Assembly (NCBI RefSeq): GCF_007860075.1
Contig: NZ_SJPP01000001.1
Coordinates: 992,001-1,056,000, forward strand
Direction of reading: 5' to 3'
Length of the DNA: 64,000 nucleotides
Source: Symmachiella macrocystis
GTDB lineage: Bacteria > Planctomycetota > Planctomycetia > Planctomycetales > Planctomycetaceae
Numbering within the stretch: position 1 is the first letter of the stretch; every line of letters begins with the position of its first letter. Shown here in pieces: positions 16,750 to 25,934 of the stretch. The notes under the pieces are model-generated. The model was not told the DNA's origin, searched no databases, and saw only the letters and a program-made list of their open reading frames with translations. A program made the position numbers and the translations under genes.

Positions 16750-17845
16750 GGGACTCCGTTGTGTTCGCGATAGGTGTCGCCGTTACGTCCTGCACGGCGG
16801 GAGGGGCACTACCTGATTCGGGCAACGGCTCCCCGCGAAAAAAAGGTTTCAACAATTTCGCTAAGCGATGCGGGTGCGTTAGAAACGGCACCTGTCCCGT
16901 GCTGTCGATCCAGAAATCTTCGACATGCGGCAAACGGGATTTCAACTCCGCCTGACAGGCCGTGGCGATGCGGCCTTCCCCTTCCGTCTGAACAATCAAA
17001 GTCGGCGGTGTGATTTGATCTAACCGGGAGCGTAAATCAATCTGATGCGCCAACGCCGCTCGCCGGGCAATGATGCGTAGTGGCACCGAGTCGCAGTTTT
17101 CGGCCAAAAACTTCCACCGCGAACCGTCAAACGGCGGGAACCACAGACCGTGATTTTGCTTTTGCACGCTCGCCCGCAACGGCACATGCTGCAATCGGCC
17201 GGGCACATATTGTCCCAACCCGATCAACAACCGTTCGGCCGGCGAAAAATGTCGAAAGGCAAAGCCACCTTGCAATGCCGCGCGGTGGATACGTTGTGGT
17301 TGAGTATCCATCGCCGCCAGGCCCAACGCTCCCCCCAATGTCGCGCCATATAGCGAAATCACATCGTCGCCAAAATGGTCAGCAACCGCGAACAAGTCCG
17401 CAACAGCCTCCGGCACTGTAACCGTACGTGGAGGCAAATGCGCACCCGGTTCGCTGGAAAACTCATCGATAAATACGCAACGAAATTCATCCCGCAATAC
17501 CGCAGCGGTCAATACGAACAATTCGCTCGTCCCGCCAAAGCCATTCAGAAAATAGAGCGGCTCGCCCTCGCCCCAGGCGCGGCAATACAACGAATATCCA
17601 TCGCGATTCACAACGGCTGTGGTTGCCTCTTCGCCAAACTTCTTCATCACCCCCCGCCACGACATCGGTGTCGGGCACGTGCCGCCCGACTCTGCCGGCT
17701 CACCACCGGCAGCTGCCGCATCCTCACCACAGTCTGGGGAAGAAGCGTCGCAACACGATTCCTCTATTTCTTCAGACAGATCAGATGCTCCCGAATCGGC
17801 ATCATTTGCAGTGGCTGATTGTGAATGATTGGACGGCATGATCAT
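16739..17845 (-). CDS. Alpha/beta-hydrolase fold protein with Thr at the nucleophile position
   Basis: A protein of 368 residues. The first 65 are acidic and low complexity. The alpha/beta-hydrolase fold then starts with [20 protein letters not shown] (HG-type oxyanion region, here NGFGG). The nucleophile elbow reads [10 protein letters not shown] at residues 166-175, so the usual Ser of GxSxGG is Thr169; the codon ACA is unambiguous. A C-terminal His occurs in [14 protein letters not shown], and [14 protein letters not shown] is where the acid residue is expected. It may be inactive, or use Thr. It overlaps the PIG-L gene by 11 nt, suggesting a shared pathway. The substrate is unknown. Confidence 0.75.
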   Translation of the reverse strand: MIMPSNHSQSATANDADSGASDLSEEIEESCCDASSPDCGEDAAAAGGEPAESGGTCPTPMSWRGVMKKFGEEATTAVVNRDGYSLYCRAWGEGEPLYFLNGFGGTSELFVLTAAVLRDEFRCVFIDEFSSEPGAHLPPRTVTVPEAVADLFAVADHFGDDVISLYGATLGGALGLAAMDTQPQRIHRAALQGGFAFRHFSPAERLLIGLGQYVPGRLQHVPLRASVQKQNHGLWFPPFDGSRWKFLAENCDSVPLRIIARRAALAHQIDLRSRLDQITPPTLIVQTEGEGRIATACQAELKSRLPHVEDFWIDSTGQVPFLTHPHRLAKLLKPFFRGEPLPESGSAPPAVQDVTATPIANTTESHDD

Positions 17846-17949
17846 GAAACGTTGGGCACAATTGAAGTTGCAAACAGGATAGTAATTATCGAAGTCAGAC
17901 AGGAGAAATCAATACCTGCCATGGTAATCCCCCCGGGAGCGTGCTGCGC

Positions 17950-18660
17950 TCATGCCTCTTCCGTCAATCGATTGTCCGCCTGACAAATGATTTCGTAAGA
18001 CGTAAGCGAATCGGCCGCTTCGCGCAATTCGTCGATAAATCCCGGCAATTGCAACATCCGCCCCAGCCGAGCCAGTACCAACAAATGCGTGCGTGAATCT
18101 CGGCAAAGCACCAGAAAAAACATGTCGGTCAACTGGCGTTTCGGCGCTCCAAAGGCAATTCCAGATTGCGTGCGGCCGTAGGAAATCATTGACTCGCCCA
18201 ACGCATCGGCCATCGGTGTACGGGGGTGCGGAATGGCAACGCCGTTTTCATAACCGGTGGGAATTACGCTTTCACGCTCCTGGACCGCGGACAGAATCGA
18301 CGCCGGCTCCCACACTTGCCAAGTCCGACCTGCCACTTCGATCAGTTCTTCCAGAACCGAGCGTTTGGTCTTGCCTTCCATCGGGACTTGCGTGGTTTCG
18401 GGATACAAAAAGCTGCTGACCGGCAACCCCCCTTCGACCTCCTCTGAAACTTGGGCTTCTTCAACCTCTAACAACTCTTCGTCGTTGTATCCCCGCATCT
18501 CCATTTCCAACCACTGTGTGATTTCCGCTGGATGAAACCGCCACTGGCCTTCAACGCGCTGCCCGGGCAGACGGCCGCGGCTCACTTGCTTTTCCAAGTC
18601 GCGACGGTCACGCCCCAATTGTTCGGCCAATTGCTCCAACGTGATGAATTCGTGAGCCAT
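17950..18660 (-). CDS. HTH (excisionase-type) plus PTS EIIA-domain protein
   Basis: A protein of 236 residues. Residues 1-55 form a MerR/excisionase-type helix-turn-helix (ITLEQLAEQLGRDRRDLEKQ, then WRFHPAEITQWLE). After an acidic linker, residues about 90-230 form a PtsN/fructose-type EIIA domain with the phosphorylatable His in GVAIPHPRTP. The EIIA fold segments FFLVLCRDSRTHLLVLARLGRM are well preserved. This looks like a regulator whose activity depends on phosphotransfer rather than a sugar transporter; no EIIB or EIIC is present. A longer frame extends to 18822, but ATG 18660 places the HTH at the N-terminus. The upstream gap shows no gene. Confidence 0.85.
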   Translation of the reverse strand: MAHEFITLEQLAEQLGRDRRDLEKQVSRGRLPGQRVEGQWRFHPAEITQWLEMEMRGYNDEELLEVEEAQVSEEVEGGLPVSSFLYPETTQVPMEGKTKRSVLEELIEVAGRTWQVWEPASILSAVQERESVIPTGYENGVAIPHPRTPMADALGESMISYGRTQSGIAFGAPKRQLTDMFFLVLCRDSRTHLLVLARLGRMLQLPGFIDELREAADSLTSYEIICQADNRLTEEA

Positions 18661-18952
18661 GGACTGCACTTCTCTATGTCGCAAAGGAATGGAGGTCGCA
18701 AAGGAAAGGGGTAAAAACGGTGCGCGACGCCGAGGTGATTCGATCAACCGGAGCGTCATTACTTTCCGCGCCAATACTTTGCGCGGCAGGCATTTAGCGA
18801 AGCACCGCAATAGCGACCCCACAAACCTGGAGCCTGACTATCGGAAAAAGGTGCGCGCGTGCACTCAAACAAAGATGACAGCGCCGCTTGTGCCCCGCAA
18901 CCCCGGCCAGGGATTTTCCACAATCCACCTGGCAATTTGCGTTGTAGAGGGA

Positions 18953-19798
18953 CTATTTCGAGGGAATCGCCTGCGGAGTTTTTTGACCCGCGGCATCCAA
19001 GAGCAACCGATCAAACCGCAAGCGGCATCGGTCAATCACACGGTCGTAGTTGGATTTCCACAGACGATCGGACCAAATCCCCACGTCGAAAAATCCGTCA
19101 TACCCGCCCCGTTCAAAGGCGTCGATAATGCCGACTAACGGCAACCGTCCGTCCCCCAGCATCACCCGGTCGGTCAACGTCCGTGGCGCGGAGCCGGAGT
19201 CACTGAGCTGGACCGTGTTGACGTAGGGCAAAATGGCACCGATACGGGAAACAATGTCCGCCTCACCGGCCAAATGAAACGTATCAAAAGCCATGCCGAC
19301 ATACGGATGGTCGCACGCGTCCAGAATGTCCATGACATGATCGATGGACGAGAGAAACGACCAATGTCCGCACAACTCTTCACGGGACGGTTGTAACGCC
19401 AACTCCACTTGGTGTTCGGCGGCAAAATCACCTAACTCCGCCAATGCCTCACACAGCAAGCGACGGCTATGGTTGACTGTGTGTCCGTTGCGTCCGCCGC
19501 TAATCAACACCAAACAGGCCGCCCGCATATCGCCGGCCAACCGAATGGCATCCCGAGCATCGTCAACCATTTCCCGATAGGAATAACCGTTCGTCCCGGT
19601 AAATCCACCCGCCCAAGACAAGCTGGAAACCGACAGATCGTACTCCTGTAACAATTCAACCGCGCGCTCTTCTCCAAACTCCGCGATCTTGTTTCGCCAA
19701 ACACCGATGCCATCCAGGCCCGCTTTAGAAAATGCTATGACGTCTTCGATAAATGACCAACGAAAGGTGGTCACTTCATTCATCGACATCTTCGGCAT
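18953..19798 (-). CDS. Sugar phosphate isomerase/epimerase (AP-endonuclease-2 / xylose-isomerase-like TIM barrel)
   Basis: A protein of 281 residues with the family layout: FSKAGLDGIGVWRNKI, LSWAGGFTG, HQVELALQPSREE, HPYVGMAFDTFHLAGEADI, VQLSDSG and GGYDGFFDVGIWSD. These strands carry the Glu, Asp, His and Glu residues that bind the divalent metal in this fold, though the first Glu appears as Gln in ALQPSREE. Members isomerise or epimerise small sugars, inosose or hydroxypyruvate. The start has GAGGAATT about 10 nt upstream. It is monocistronic as far as can be seen; the next gene on the same strand starts 150 nt downstream past its stop. Confidence 0.85.
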   Translation of the reverse strand: MPKMSMNEVTTFRWSFIEDVIAFSKAGLDGIGVWRNKIAEFGEERAVELLQEYDLSVSSLSWAGGFTGTNGYSYREMVDDARDAIRLAGDMRAACLVLISGGRNGHTVNHSRRLLCEALAELGDFAAEHQVELALQPSREELCGHWSFLSSIDHVMDILDACDHPYVGMAFDTFHLAGEADIVSRIGAILPYVNTVQLSDSGSAPRTLTDRVMLGDGRLPLVGIIDAFERGGYDGFFDVGIWSDRLWKSNYDRVIDRCRLRFDRLLLDAAGQKTPQAIPSK

Positions 19799-20279
19799 GC
19801 GCCCAATTCCTCTATATGAAGGATGTTCCGCACAAACGACCTCTGCGACTACGATTTGGACAATCGTCCAAACCCCATCCGTCGCAAAACTCGAAAGCCG
19901 AAACTAGGAATGTCAACTAATCACAAAAACACACGTTACAAAATAATGTGCCACGCCAAGAAAGGGCGGGCGAACGTGTGAAAGAAACGTTTTACAGCGA
20001 ACCAGATGAGAATCTATGCGAGATGGCCGTTAATTATTTTCCAGCAACCGACAACATGTGCTCCGTGAATCGGCAACACGAATACAACACTCCGTGCCGC
20101 CGGACCAAGTACTTTTCTTAGCAGCCCAGATATATCGCGAGATAGCCGTGACTGTCAAGCAGTGCTTTCCCGCGCATTTCATTTTAAAACCAGAACCACC
20201 TATCGTCCTGCGCCAATCGGTACAAATGTGAAATCACTGCGATTCGACATTCGGGTGCGATACGGCGCAACGAGCGAAT
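19799..20279. other. Intergenic region, no gene seen
   Basis: No coding frame is supported. A perfect 8-nt inverted repeat (CACACGTT at 19930-19937 and AACGTGTG at 19973-19980) lies upstream of the sugar isomerase start. It could be an operator or a hairpin; nothing else is recognised. Confidence 0.4.
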
Positions 20280-20289
20280 CCGCAGCATG

Positions 20290-20349
20290 CGAGTTTTGAA
20301 ATCAAACGACGCGGCACAATAAGCATCGTGTACCGCGCCCTTTCAAAAC
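20290..20349. repeat. Long imperfect palindrome downstream of the DUF3500 gene
   Basis: GTTTTGAAA (20290-20298) and TTTCAAAAC (20341-20349) are perfect inverses. Inside them GCGG/ACA and TGT/CCGC also pair across the centre. The hairpin begins 31 nt past the stop of the minus-strand DUF3500-like gene. It has no T-run and is therefore not a standard terminator. Confidence 0.5.
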
Positions 20350-20379
20350 AGGCGCTCCCCGATTTAAGATCGTTCGGCG

Positions 20380-21432
20380 CTAAGCATTCAATTCGACAGA
20401 ATCGTCATCGGCAACATTGACCCACACATGGACGTGTGGAGCGCCGCGGAAGTGCCAAACAAACGACGGACCTTCCAGTCGCCAGATATCCCAGACGCCG
20501 TCGTCGCCAATATCGTCAGACTGATAAAATGCCAAATGGCAGTTGTCCAGACCTCCCTGTTTGTCCAACAACTTCATCGCCTCAACTCGATCCGAATCGC
20601 GATACGGCTCTAAAAGCGTTTTGAGAACGCCCTGAGCATGCTCCTTCTGATCCCGCGAGAGTTCACTGATTCGAATTCCGTCAAAGCCGCCTTGTTTGCC
20701 TTGGAAATCAACCGCACTTTCTTCGGGAGCCGCTTCAACGAGTGCCACCTTACGCTGTTTGCCGTCGAGCATCTTGTACAGAGCGTTGGCCTTCATCGCC
20801 TGGTGCCAATACACGTTCCCCGGATGGTCCGGTGCTTCGTCGAACTCTTGCGCAGCATGGCCATAAAAAATCGGACCGCCAAACGCCACGTGGTCCGCAC
20901 TGTCGCCATCGCAACGGACGGTCAAGTGTCGTCCAGTCATTACAAATTCAAACTTCCCGGTATCCGGCTGGCCAAAAATCGCGATCGTTTGCTGCTTGCC
21001 GTATCCCCCGGCATCGTCTTTGAGTTGCTTGAGAATCTGCTTTTTCCAATCGGCGTTGTACAACCCATAGAAGATCGCCTCGATCATTTCCTGCTGATCT
21101 TTGGTGTAAAAAGCGCTGGCGACGTTGTACTTGTCTTTATCGGTGATCTGCCAATTGTTGGCGACGCGTGACCGCAAAAGCCCCCGCTCATCGTCCACGT
21201 GATTCCAATCGAAACAGATCTGCTTTCGTTGTGTTTCGGACAACGAACCGTATAGCTTTTTGACCAAGGATTCTGGTTGTTGTGGTTTTTTTTCATCTGC
21301 CAAAATCACACTCGGCAAAGAGACCGCCGAGGCGACAGTCGCTGCGGCACCGACGGTGGAAACAAACTCGCGACGCGACAAGGAGACCAAGCCATTCCCT
21401 ACAACATCCGGACTTCGTCGATCATCAGTCAT
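20380..21432 (-). CDS. DUF3500-like Tat-exported protein
   Basis: A protein of 350 residues. A twin-arginine signal lies near residues 18-45 (LSRREFVSTVGAAATVASA), followed by a cleavage-like ILADEKK. The body contains DWKKQILKQLKDDAGGYGKQ, FEFVMTGRHLTVRCDGDS, GGPIFYGHAAQEF, NVYWHQAMKANALYKMLDGKQ and WHFRGAPHVHVWVNVA. These match the DUF3500 family, whose function is not known. The many His residues at the C-terminus suggest metal binding. The second ATG (21432) is used because AGGAG lies exactly 6 nt before it, whereas the first ATG directly abuts that AGGAG. It has no close same-strand neighbour. Confidence 0.85.
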   Translation of the reverse strand: MTDDRRSPDVVGNGLVSLSRREFVSTVGAAATVASAVSLPSVILADEKKPQQPESLVKKLYGSLSETQRKQICFDWNHVDDERGLLRSRVANNWQITDKDKYNVASAFYTKDQQEMIEAIFYGLYNADWKKQILKQLKDDAGGYGKQQTIAIFGQPDTGKFEFVMTGRHLTVRCDGDSADHVAFGGPIFYGHAAQEFDEAPDHPGNVYWHQAMKANALYKMLDGKQRKVALVEAAPEESAVDFQGKQGGFDGIRISELSRDQKEHAQGVLKTLLEPYRDSDRVEAMKLLDKQGGLDNCHLAFYQSDDIGDDGVWDIWRLEGPSFVWHFRGAPHVHVWVNVADDDSVELNA

Positions 21433-21438
21433 CGTCAT

Positions 21439-22205
21439 CTCCTTGGCAAATAAAATAAGGCGGAGTGTATCGGCGTGCGCGACTCATGGTGGTTTCAACT
21501 CGCAAAGAACAACTGTTGCTGTCGTCAAAATGCAACTGAAACCATTCGTGTGTGCTGGCTACAGTATGTATCAGGTGGATTAGAAAATGCAAACCGGATT
21601 CGGCAATTCCGTCGACATTCCACGAATCATTTTTTCGGCCCAAACCCACTTGCCAAAACGTTTCGAGTTGATCAACAAAAACAGACCACGCGCCACCAGT
21701 AAGTAAAACTCCACCACAACCGCCTCGATTTTGACGGCACATAAAACCAACTTTTTCCAGAGACCAGGCTACGCGCACGCGTTATCAATCGGTTTGCAAC
21801 CGCACAGACGCATGCGCTCATTCGAAGGCAAACCGGGACTGTTTTTTGCGTAAACTGTCCGTTCACTTCGGTCGCCTTTTTTGAGTAACGCGAAGCCGCC
21901 TCCTATTCGTAACACTGCCTCTCGGGAAACCACGTGACGACCACATTGCCACGCGACGTAATCGTTGACTCCAATTAGAGGCAACTCCCCGCAATCGCAA
22001 ATAGACGCTGACGGCACTTGCCGCCAACGCCTATCGACACGTCCTTACCTTGCAGATTCCAGCGCAGCTACAACGCAGCTCCGCTGGAAATGGCCAGACC
22101 GATCGCGCTGGTTGAGGATACGTGGGCCAGGCGGGCGCTGCTGGTCCAACGCATCCCGCAACCAACGCCAATGACCAACAGACTAGGGCCGATCAAAATG
22201 CGCTG
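21439..22205. other. Long intergenic region, no gene seen
   Basis: These 767 nt between the DUF3500-like gene and the small Gly/Tyr/Arg-rich gene hold only short overlapping frames without ribosome binding sites or recognisable products. I see no tRNA, repeat or terminator. Confidence 0.5.
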
Positions 22206-22529
22206 TTAATACCGGCCGCGATAACGATATCTTCCCCGATAACCAAACCGCCCATAGCGGCCACGATACCGAACGTCAAACCGATTTCCCCGGTAGCCAA
22301 ATCGAGCACCATACGCAGTGAACCGCCGCAAATCGGGTCCCACATAAACCGGTGCGGGATAGATAGGCTCCACATAAACATTCCGCGTATACAGGCCGCC
22401 GTAACCGTATCCGCAATCATCGTAGACATATCCCACCGGACCGGGGCCCCACCCCGCCTTCGCAGTGCTCGCACCACCGATCACCGATAATCCGACACCT
22501 AGTGCGGCCAACACAAGCAGTTTCCTCAT
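22206..22529 (-). CDS. Small secreted Gly/Tyr/Arg-rich protein
   Basis: A protein of 107 residues with a signal peptide (MRKLLVLAALGVGLSVIGGASTAKA) and a mature part dominated by Gly, Tyr and Arg. It includes GYGYGGLYTRNVYVEPIYPA and ends in repeated RGRY units. The ATG at 22529 has a perfect AGGAG 6 nt before it, which decides the start; a longer in-frame extension upstream lacks a signal peptide. Proteins of this kind are common and fast-evolving in planctomycetes and may belong to the cell envelope. The basic Tyr/Gly tail could bind acidic polymers; this is inference. No family is recognised. Confidence 0.7.
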   Translation of the reverse strand: MRKLLVLAALGVGLSVIGGASTAKAGWGPGPVGYVYDDCGYGYGGLYTRNVYVEPIYPAPVYVGPDLRRFTAYGARFGYRGNRFDVRYRGRYGRFGYRGRYRYRGRY

Positions 22530-22916
22530 CACACGCTCCTCGAACACGAACGGAAGACAACAATCAGGAATTCCACACGGAATTCCTTTAATTCTGTTCT
22601 CACTACCCCGATGAAATCGTTGAGACTCACCCGCAAAAACAGGACCGTTCACTCCACCAATTTCAGCAACGTTGCGGTAACGTCATGCCTCACGGTCGAT
22701 TGCGCGCTGCCAACTCACTAGAATGTCCCCTGTGATGCAAACACGAACTGTCTCAAAATCGCGAATCCTGTCGTCGGTTTGAAGGCGCTTTTCGAGATGC
22801 AACTTGGAATTGGCATTTGACAAAAACGTGTCATCACAACAGTCAACTTCGATCCGCCGCAATGATCGGCCCATGATTGTCCGAGGCCGAACACTAACTG
22901 GGAAAACAAACCGCGA
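22530..22916. other. Divergent intergenic region, no gene seen
   Basis: This region lies between the divergent small secreted gene and the prepilin-peptidase-like gene, so it should hold both promoters. I could not define a convincing -35/-10 pair by eye. No coding frame is supported. Confidence 0.45.
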
Positions 22917-24128
22917 ATGGTCGAGTCCGCACACGCCGCAAAAATTTTGCGAGCCGTTATCCTGATTACGGGAGTTCTGTGGTTAGCGAATCCGCAGTCA
23001 ACGTTGCGGGCAGAGGACTCTCCCACCGCACGCAGCGCTGACGACCCCGCACGCATCTCGGTGATCCCCGCCAAACCCCTGCGTCGCCAAACTGTCGAGA
23101 ACCCCCCGCAAACGAATTTGCAATCCAATTGGCGATTCAGTGCCATTCAGTGGTATTTTGCCGCCTGCTCGTTCATCATCGGCGCCTGCGTCGGCAGTTT
23201 TCTCAACGTCGTCATCTACCGTTTGCCATTAGGCATGGGATTATTGCGGGCTGACTCCCATTGCCCGCGCTGTAAAATGCCGATTGCCTTTCGGGACAAT
23301 GTGCCGATTATTGCGTGGCTAAAATTGCGAGGACGCTGCCGCGAATGCGCCGCGCCCATTCCGCCACGCTACATGTTTGTGGAGCTGGCCACCGCATTGA
23401 TATTCTTGATGTTGGCCATCGTCGAACTATTATCCGGCGGCGCTAATTTACCGGGCTATGGGTTGGTCGACACGTCCGTCTCACCCTTAGCTGCGCTCAA
23501 CGGTGAGTTGATCGGCATTTACTTCACGCATTGTTTTTTGGCCAGCGCGCTGTTGTGCTGTGTCCTGATCGCGGCCGATGGACACGTATTGCCCAAGTCG
23601 CTGGTGATCCCCACTATCGTCGTCGGGATATTCTCACCGTTTCGCGCAGACACCTCACTCCCTCTTCCCGCCAACTGGCCCGCCGCTGATCTAACCCAAG
23701 CCGCGCTGGGACTGGTTGTTGGTGGGCTACTGGGCGCCTGCATTGGCATCGCGGAGCGCTATGACATCGACGGAAAAAAGCGGCAACGCAACCTCACAAT
23801 CGTTTTGGCAATCATCGGCAGTTACCTTGGCTGGGACATGTCACTGCTTGCCGCCGGTCTCACCGTCATTGCCTTATTGACCGTATCCCTATTCGGCAAG
23901 CATCTCCCTTTCTTAGAACGGATTCCCACCGTCTTTTTCCCCGCCATCACAGTGTTATTTCTCATCCCATTTTGGAGTTTGTGGACCGCTGCAAATCGGT
24001 GGTCAAACCTGCAACTCCATGTCTTGGTATTGACCTGCATCGTGATGGTCTTGATCATCATCTCGTTATTCGCCCGGCACTTACGGATGCGCCACCAAAC
24101 GTCGCACGAAGCAGTCACCCCGATTTGA
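22917..24128 (+). CDS. Prepilin peptidase-like (A24) membrane protein
   Basis: A protein of 403 residues. A long N-terminal region (about 1-75) is followed by the PilD N-terminal domain: IIGACVGSFLNVVIYRLP, then CPRCKMPIAFRDNVPIIAWL and GRCRECAAPIPPRYMFVEL with the two zinc CxxC pairs. About seven further membrane helices follow. This family cleaves and methylates type IV prepilins at the inner membrane. The first catalytic-Asp region is AADGHVLPKSL. The second, normally GxGDxK, reads ERYDIDGKKRQ, so the Gly-rich loop is altered and activity is uncertain. No pilin gene is nearby. The N-terminal extension contains a signal-like helix near residues 8-25, which is unusual for PilD. Confidence 0.75.
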   Translation: MVESAHAAKILRAVILITGVLWLANPQSTLRAEDSPTARSADDPARISVIPAKPLRRQTVENPPQTNLQSNWRFSAIQWYFAACSFIIGACVGSFLNVVIYRLPLGMGLLRADSHCPRCKMPIAFRDNVPIIAWLKLRGRCRECAAPIPPRYMFVELATALIFLMLAIVELLSGGANLPGYGLVDTSVSPLAALNGELIGIYFTHCFLASALLCCVLIAADGHVLPKSLVIPTIVVGIFSPFRADTSLPLPANWPAADLTQAALGLVVGGLLGACIGIAERYDIDGKKRQRNLTIVLAIIGSYLGWDMSLLAAGLTVIALLTVSLFGKHLPFLERIPTVFFPAITVLFLIPFWSLWTAANRWSNLQLHVLVLTCIVMVLIIISLFARHLRMRHQTSHEAVTPI

Positions 24129-24230
24129 TAAACCGCCGACAGCGACCCTCATGCAAAATCACTAAACAAAGACCAGCAAGCCCCATATTTAATCACCAAC
24201 AATCGTTTTGCCCCCTAAGGAGCAATCACC

Positions 24231-25577
24231 ATGGGACAACCTGCTACAAAAACCGCCACGAGTTCCCCGGAAAAAGAGGCTCGTCCCGCTGGGCATGGTA
24301 CTTTGTACATTGTGATCGCGATTATTGCTGCCATCGCGATGGCTTGGATTCTCCCCGATTGGGCTATGCACCTTGAACTAGGAGGGCAGATCTTTCTGCG
24401 GTTGTTGCAAATGGTCGTGGTGCCGTTGGTCATGGCCAGTGTGATGAGCGGAATCCTTGGATTGGGCGACGTCCGCAAACTCGGCAAACCGGGCGCGTAC
24501 GCCGTTTTGTATTACATGTCCACCACAATTCTCGCTGTCGCTACCGGATTGTTCGTCGTGAATTTGATCAATCCAGGACAAGGCATCGACCCGGCCATCG
24601 TCACCGGCGCCCAAGAGGAAGCCGCGGAACATGTCGACAAAGCCACTGCGGAGATTGAAAAGGCAGCGGAAGGGCAAGAGGTCTCGCTCGGCTTGATCTT
24701 CAAGAAACTCGTACTGATGCTCTTCACGGACAATCTGCTCGGATCGATGGTCGAGGTCAACCTGTTGCCGCTGATTGTGTTTAGCATCATTTTTGCGGGG
24801 ATGCTCACGACCATGGGGGAGCGGTCTCATACCATAGCCACGCTCGTCATCAGCATCAACGATACGTTAATGGCCTTCATCATGTTGTTGATGAAAGTCG
24901 CGCCGATTGGAATTTTTTGTCTCGTCGCATCTCGATTCGGCAAAGCGAATGCCGAAGACAAACTCGATGACCTCGCCGGTGTCCTGGCCGGCTACATGGG
25001 CACCGTTCTCGCGGGCCTGGCCATCCATGCGCTCATTACCTTGCCGCTGTTGTTGTTCATCTTCACCCGTCGCAATCCGTTTCGCTTCATGGTGCAAATG
25101 GGGCAAGCCGTCCTGACCGCATTTTCCACCGCCAGCTCGACCGCTACGCTACCCATCACCATGGAATGCGCCGAAGTACAAGCAGGTGTCTCTAAGCGCA
25201 GCACGGAATTTGTCTTGCCGTTGGGAGCCACGGTCAATATGGACGGTACAGCTCTCTACGAAGCGGCTGCTGCAATATTTATCGCCAATGCTTACGCGGC
25301 CATTGACCCCAATTTCAACCTGACCTTCGTCGATCAAATGACGATCGCCATCACCGCCACCCTGGCTGCCGTCGGCGCTGCCGGGATTCCCGAAGCCGGT
25401 TTGATCACGCTACTCATTGTACTGAACGCCGTCGGATTGCCACTGACACTGGTGGGACTCATCCTGCCGGTTGATTGGCTGTTGGACCGCTTCCGCACCG
25501 CCGTCAACGCCTTCGGTGATTCCGTCGGTGCCGCCATCGTCGACACCAGCTTCACGGATGAACCGACCGACAAATAG
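24231..25577 (+). CDS. Dicarboxylate/amino acid:cation symporter (DAACS family)
   Basis: A protein of 448 residues, close to the family length (about 420-450), an inner-membrane Na+- or H+-coupled carrier for glutamate, aspartate or C4-dicarboxylates. Motifs include FLRLLQMVVVPLVMASVMSG in the second helical region, TAFSTASSTATLPITMECAE (the serine-rich re-entrant loop, here Ser-Thr-Ala-Ser-Ser), LPLGATVNMDGTALYEAAAA (substrate/cation site) and AAGIPEAGLITLLIVL. An insert of about 60 residues between TM3 and TM4 (GAQEEAAEHVDKATAEIEKA) is rich in charged residues and is not usual in GltP. The ATG has AAGGAG 9 nt upstream. Its substrate cannot be assigned. Confidence 0.92.
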   Translation: MGQPATKTATSSPEKEARPAGHGTLYIVIAIIAAIAMAWILPDWAMHLELGGQIFLRLLQMVVVPLVMASVMSGILGLGDVRKLGKPGAYAVLYYMSTTILAVATGLFVVNLINPGQGIDPAIVTGAQEEAAEHVDKATAEIEKAAEGQEVSLGLIFKKLVLMLFTDNLLGSMVEVNLLPLIVFSIIFAGMLTTMGERSHTIATLVISINDTLMAFIMLLMKVAPIGIFCLVASRFGKANAEDKLDDLAGVLAGYMGTVLAGLAIHALITLPLLLFIFTRRNPFRFMVQMGQAVLTAFSTASSTATLPITMECAEVQAGVSKRSTEFVLPLGATVNMDGTALYEAAAAIFIANAYAAIDPNFNLTFVDQMTIAITATLAAVGAAGIPEAGLITLLIVLNAVGLPLTLVGLILPVDWLLDRFRTAVNAFGDSVGAAIVDTSFTDEPTDK

Positions 25578-25934
25578 GCCGAACGGGTTCATCACGCTAA
25601 AAATGTTTCCGGCTATTCTTGCCCGGAATCAATGCGCAGGAAATCGGCCAACTTCGCTCGCCTTCACCCCCAGGGAATCCCCCTTCGGCAATCTCAAATC
25701 CCGTTTCTTATCCCAACGCAAAAAAACCTGTTGTAAGATAAAGTTGTGCGCCCATTTTGCCGACAGCGGGGCTGGACTCGTTTTCGGCATATTGTTAGCA
25801 TCCCGCCCCTTTCCCACACAAGCCTTTCTACAGTGCGAATCAGCGCCGACTGTCGGCCGCCAAATTCGCCACGAAACCGTTGGTTTCCATGCGGAGACCG
25901 CGATATCGTCCAACAAGAGAAAACGGAGTTTCTC
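25578..25934. other. Intergenic region, no gene seen
   Basis: This gap lies between the symporter stop and the start of the secreted hypothetical gene. A longer frame (from ATG 25746) is open in the last part, but its N-terminal 63 residues look like read-through of leader sequence. No repeat or RNA gene is seen. Confidence 0.45.
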
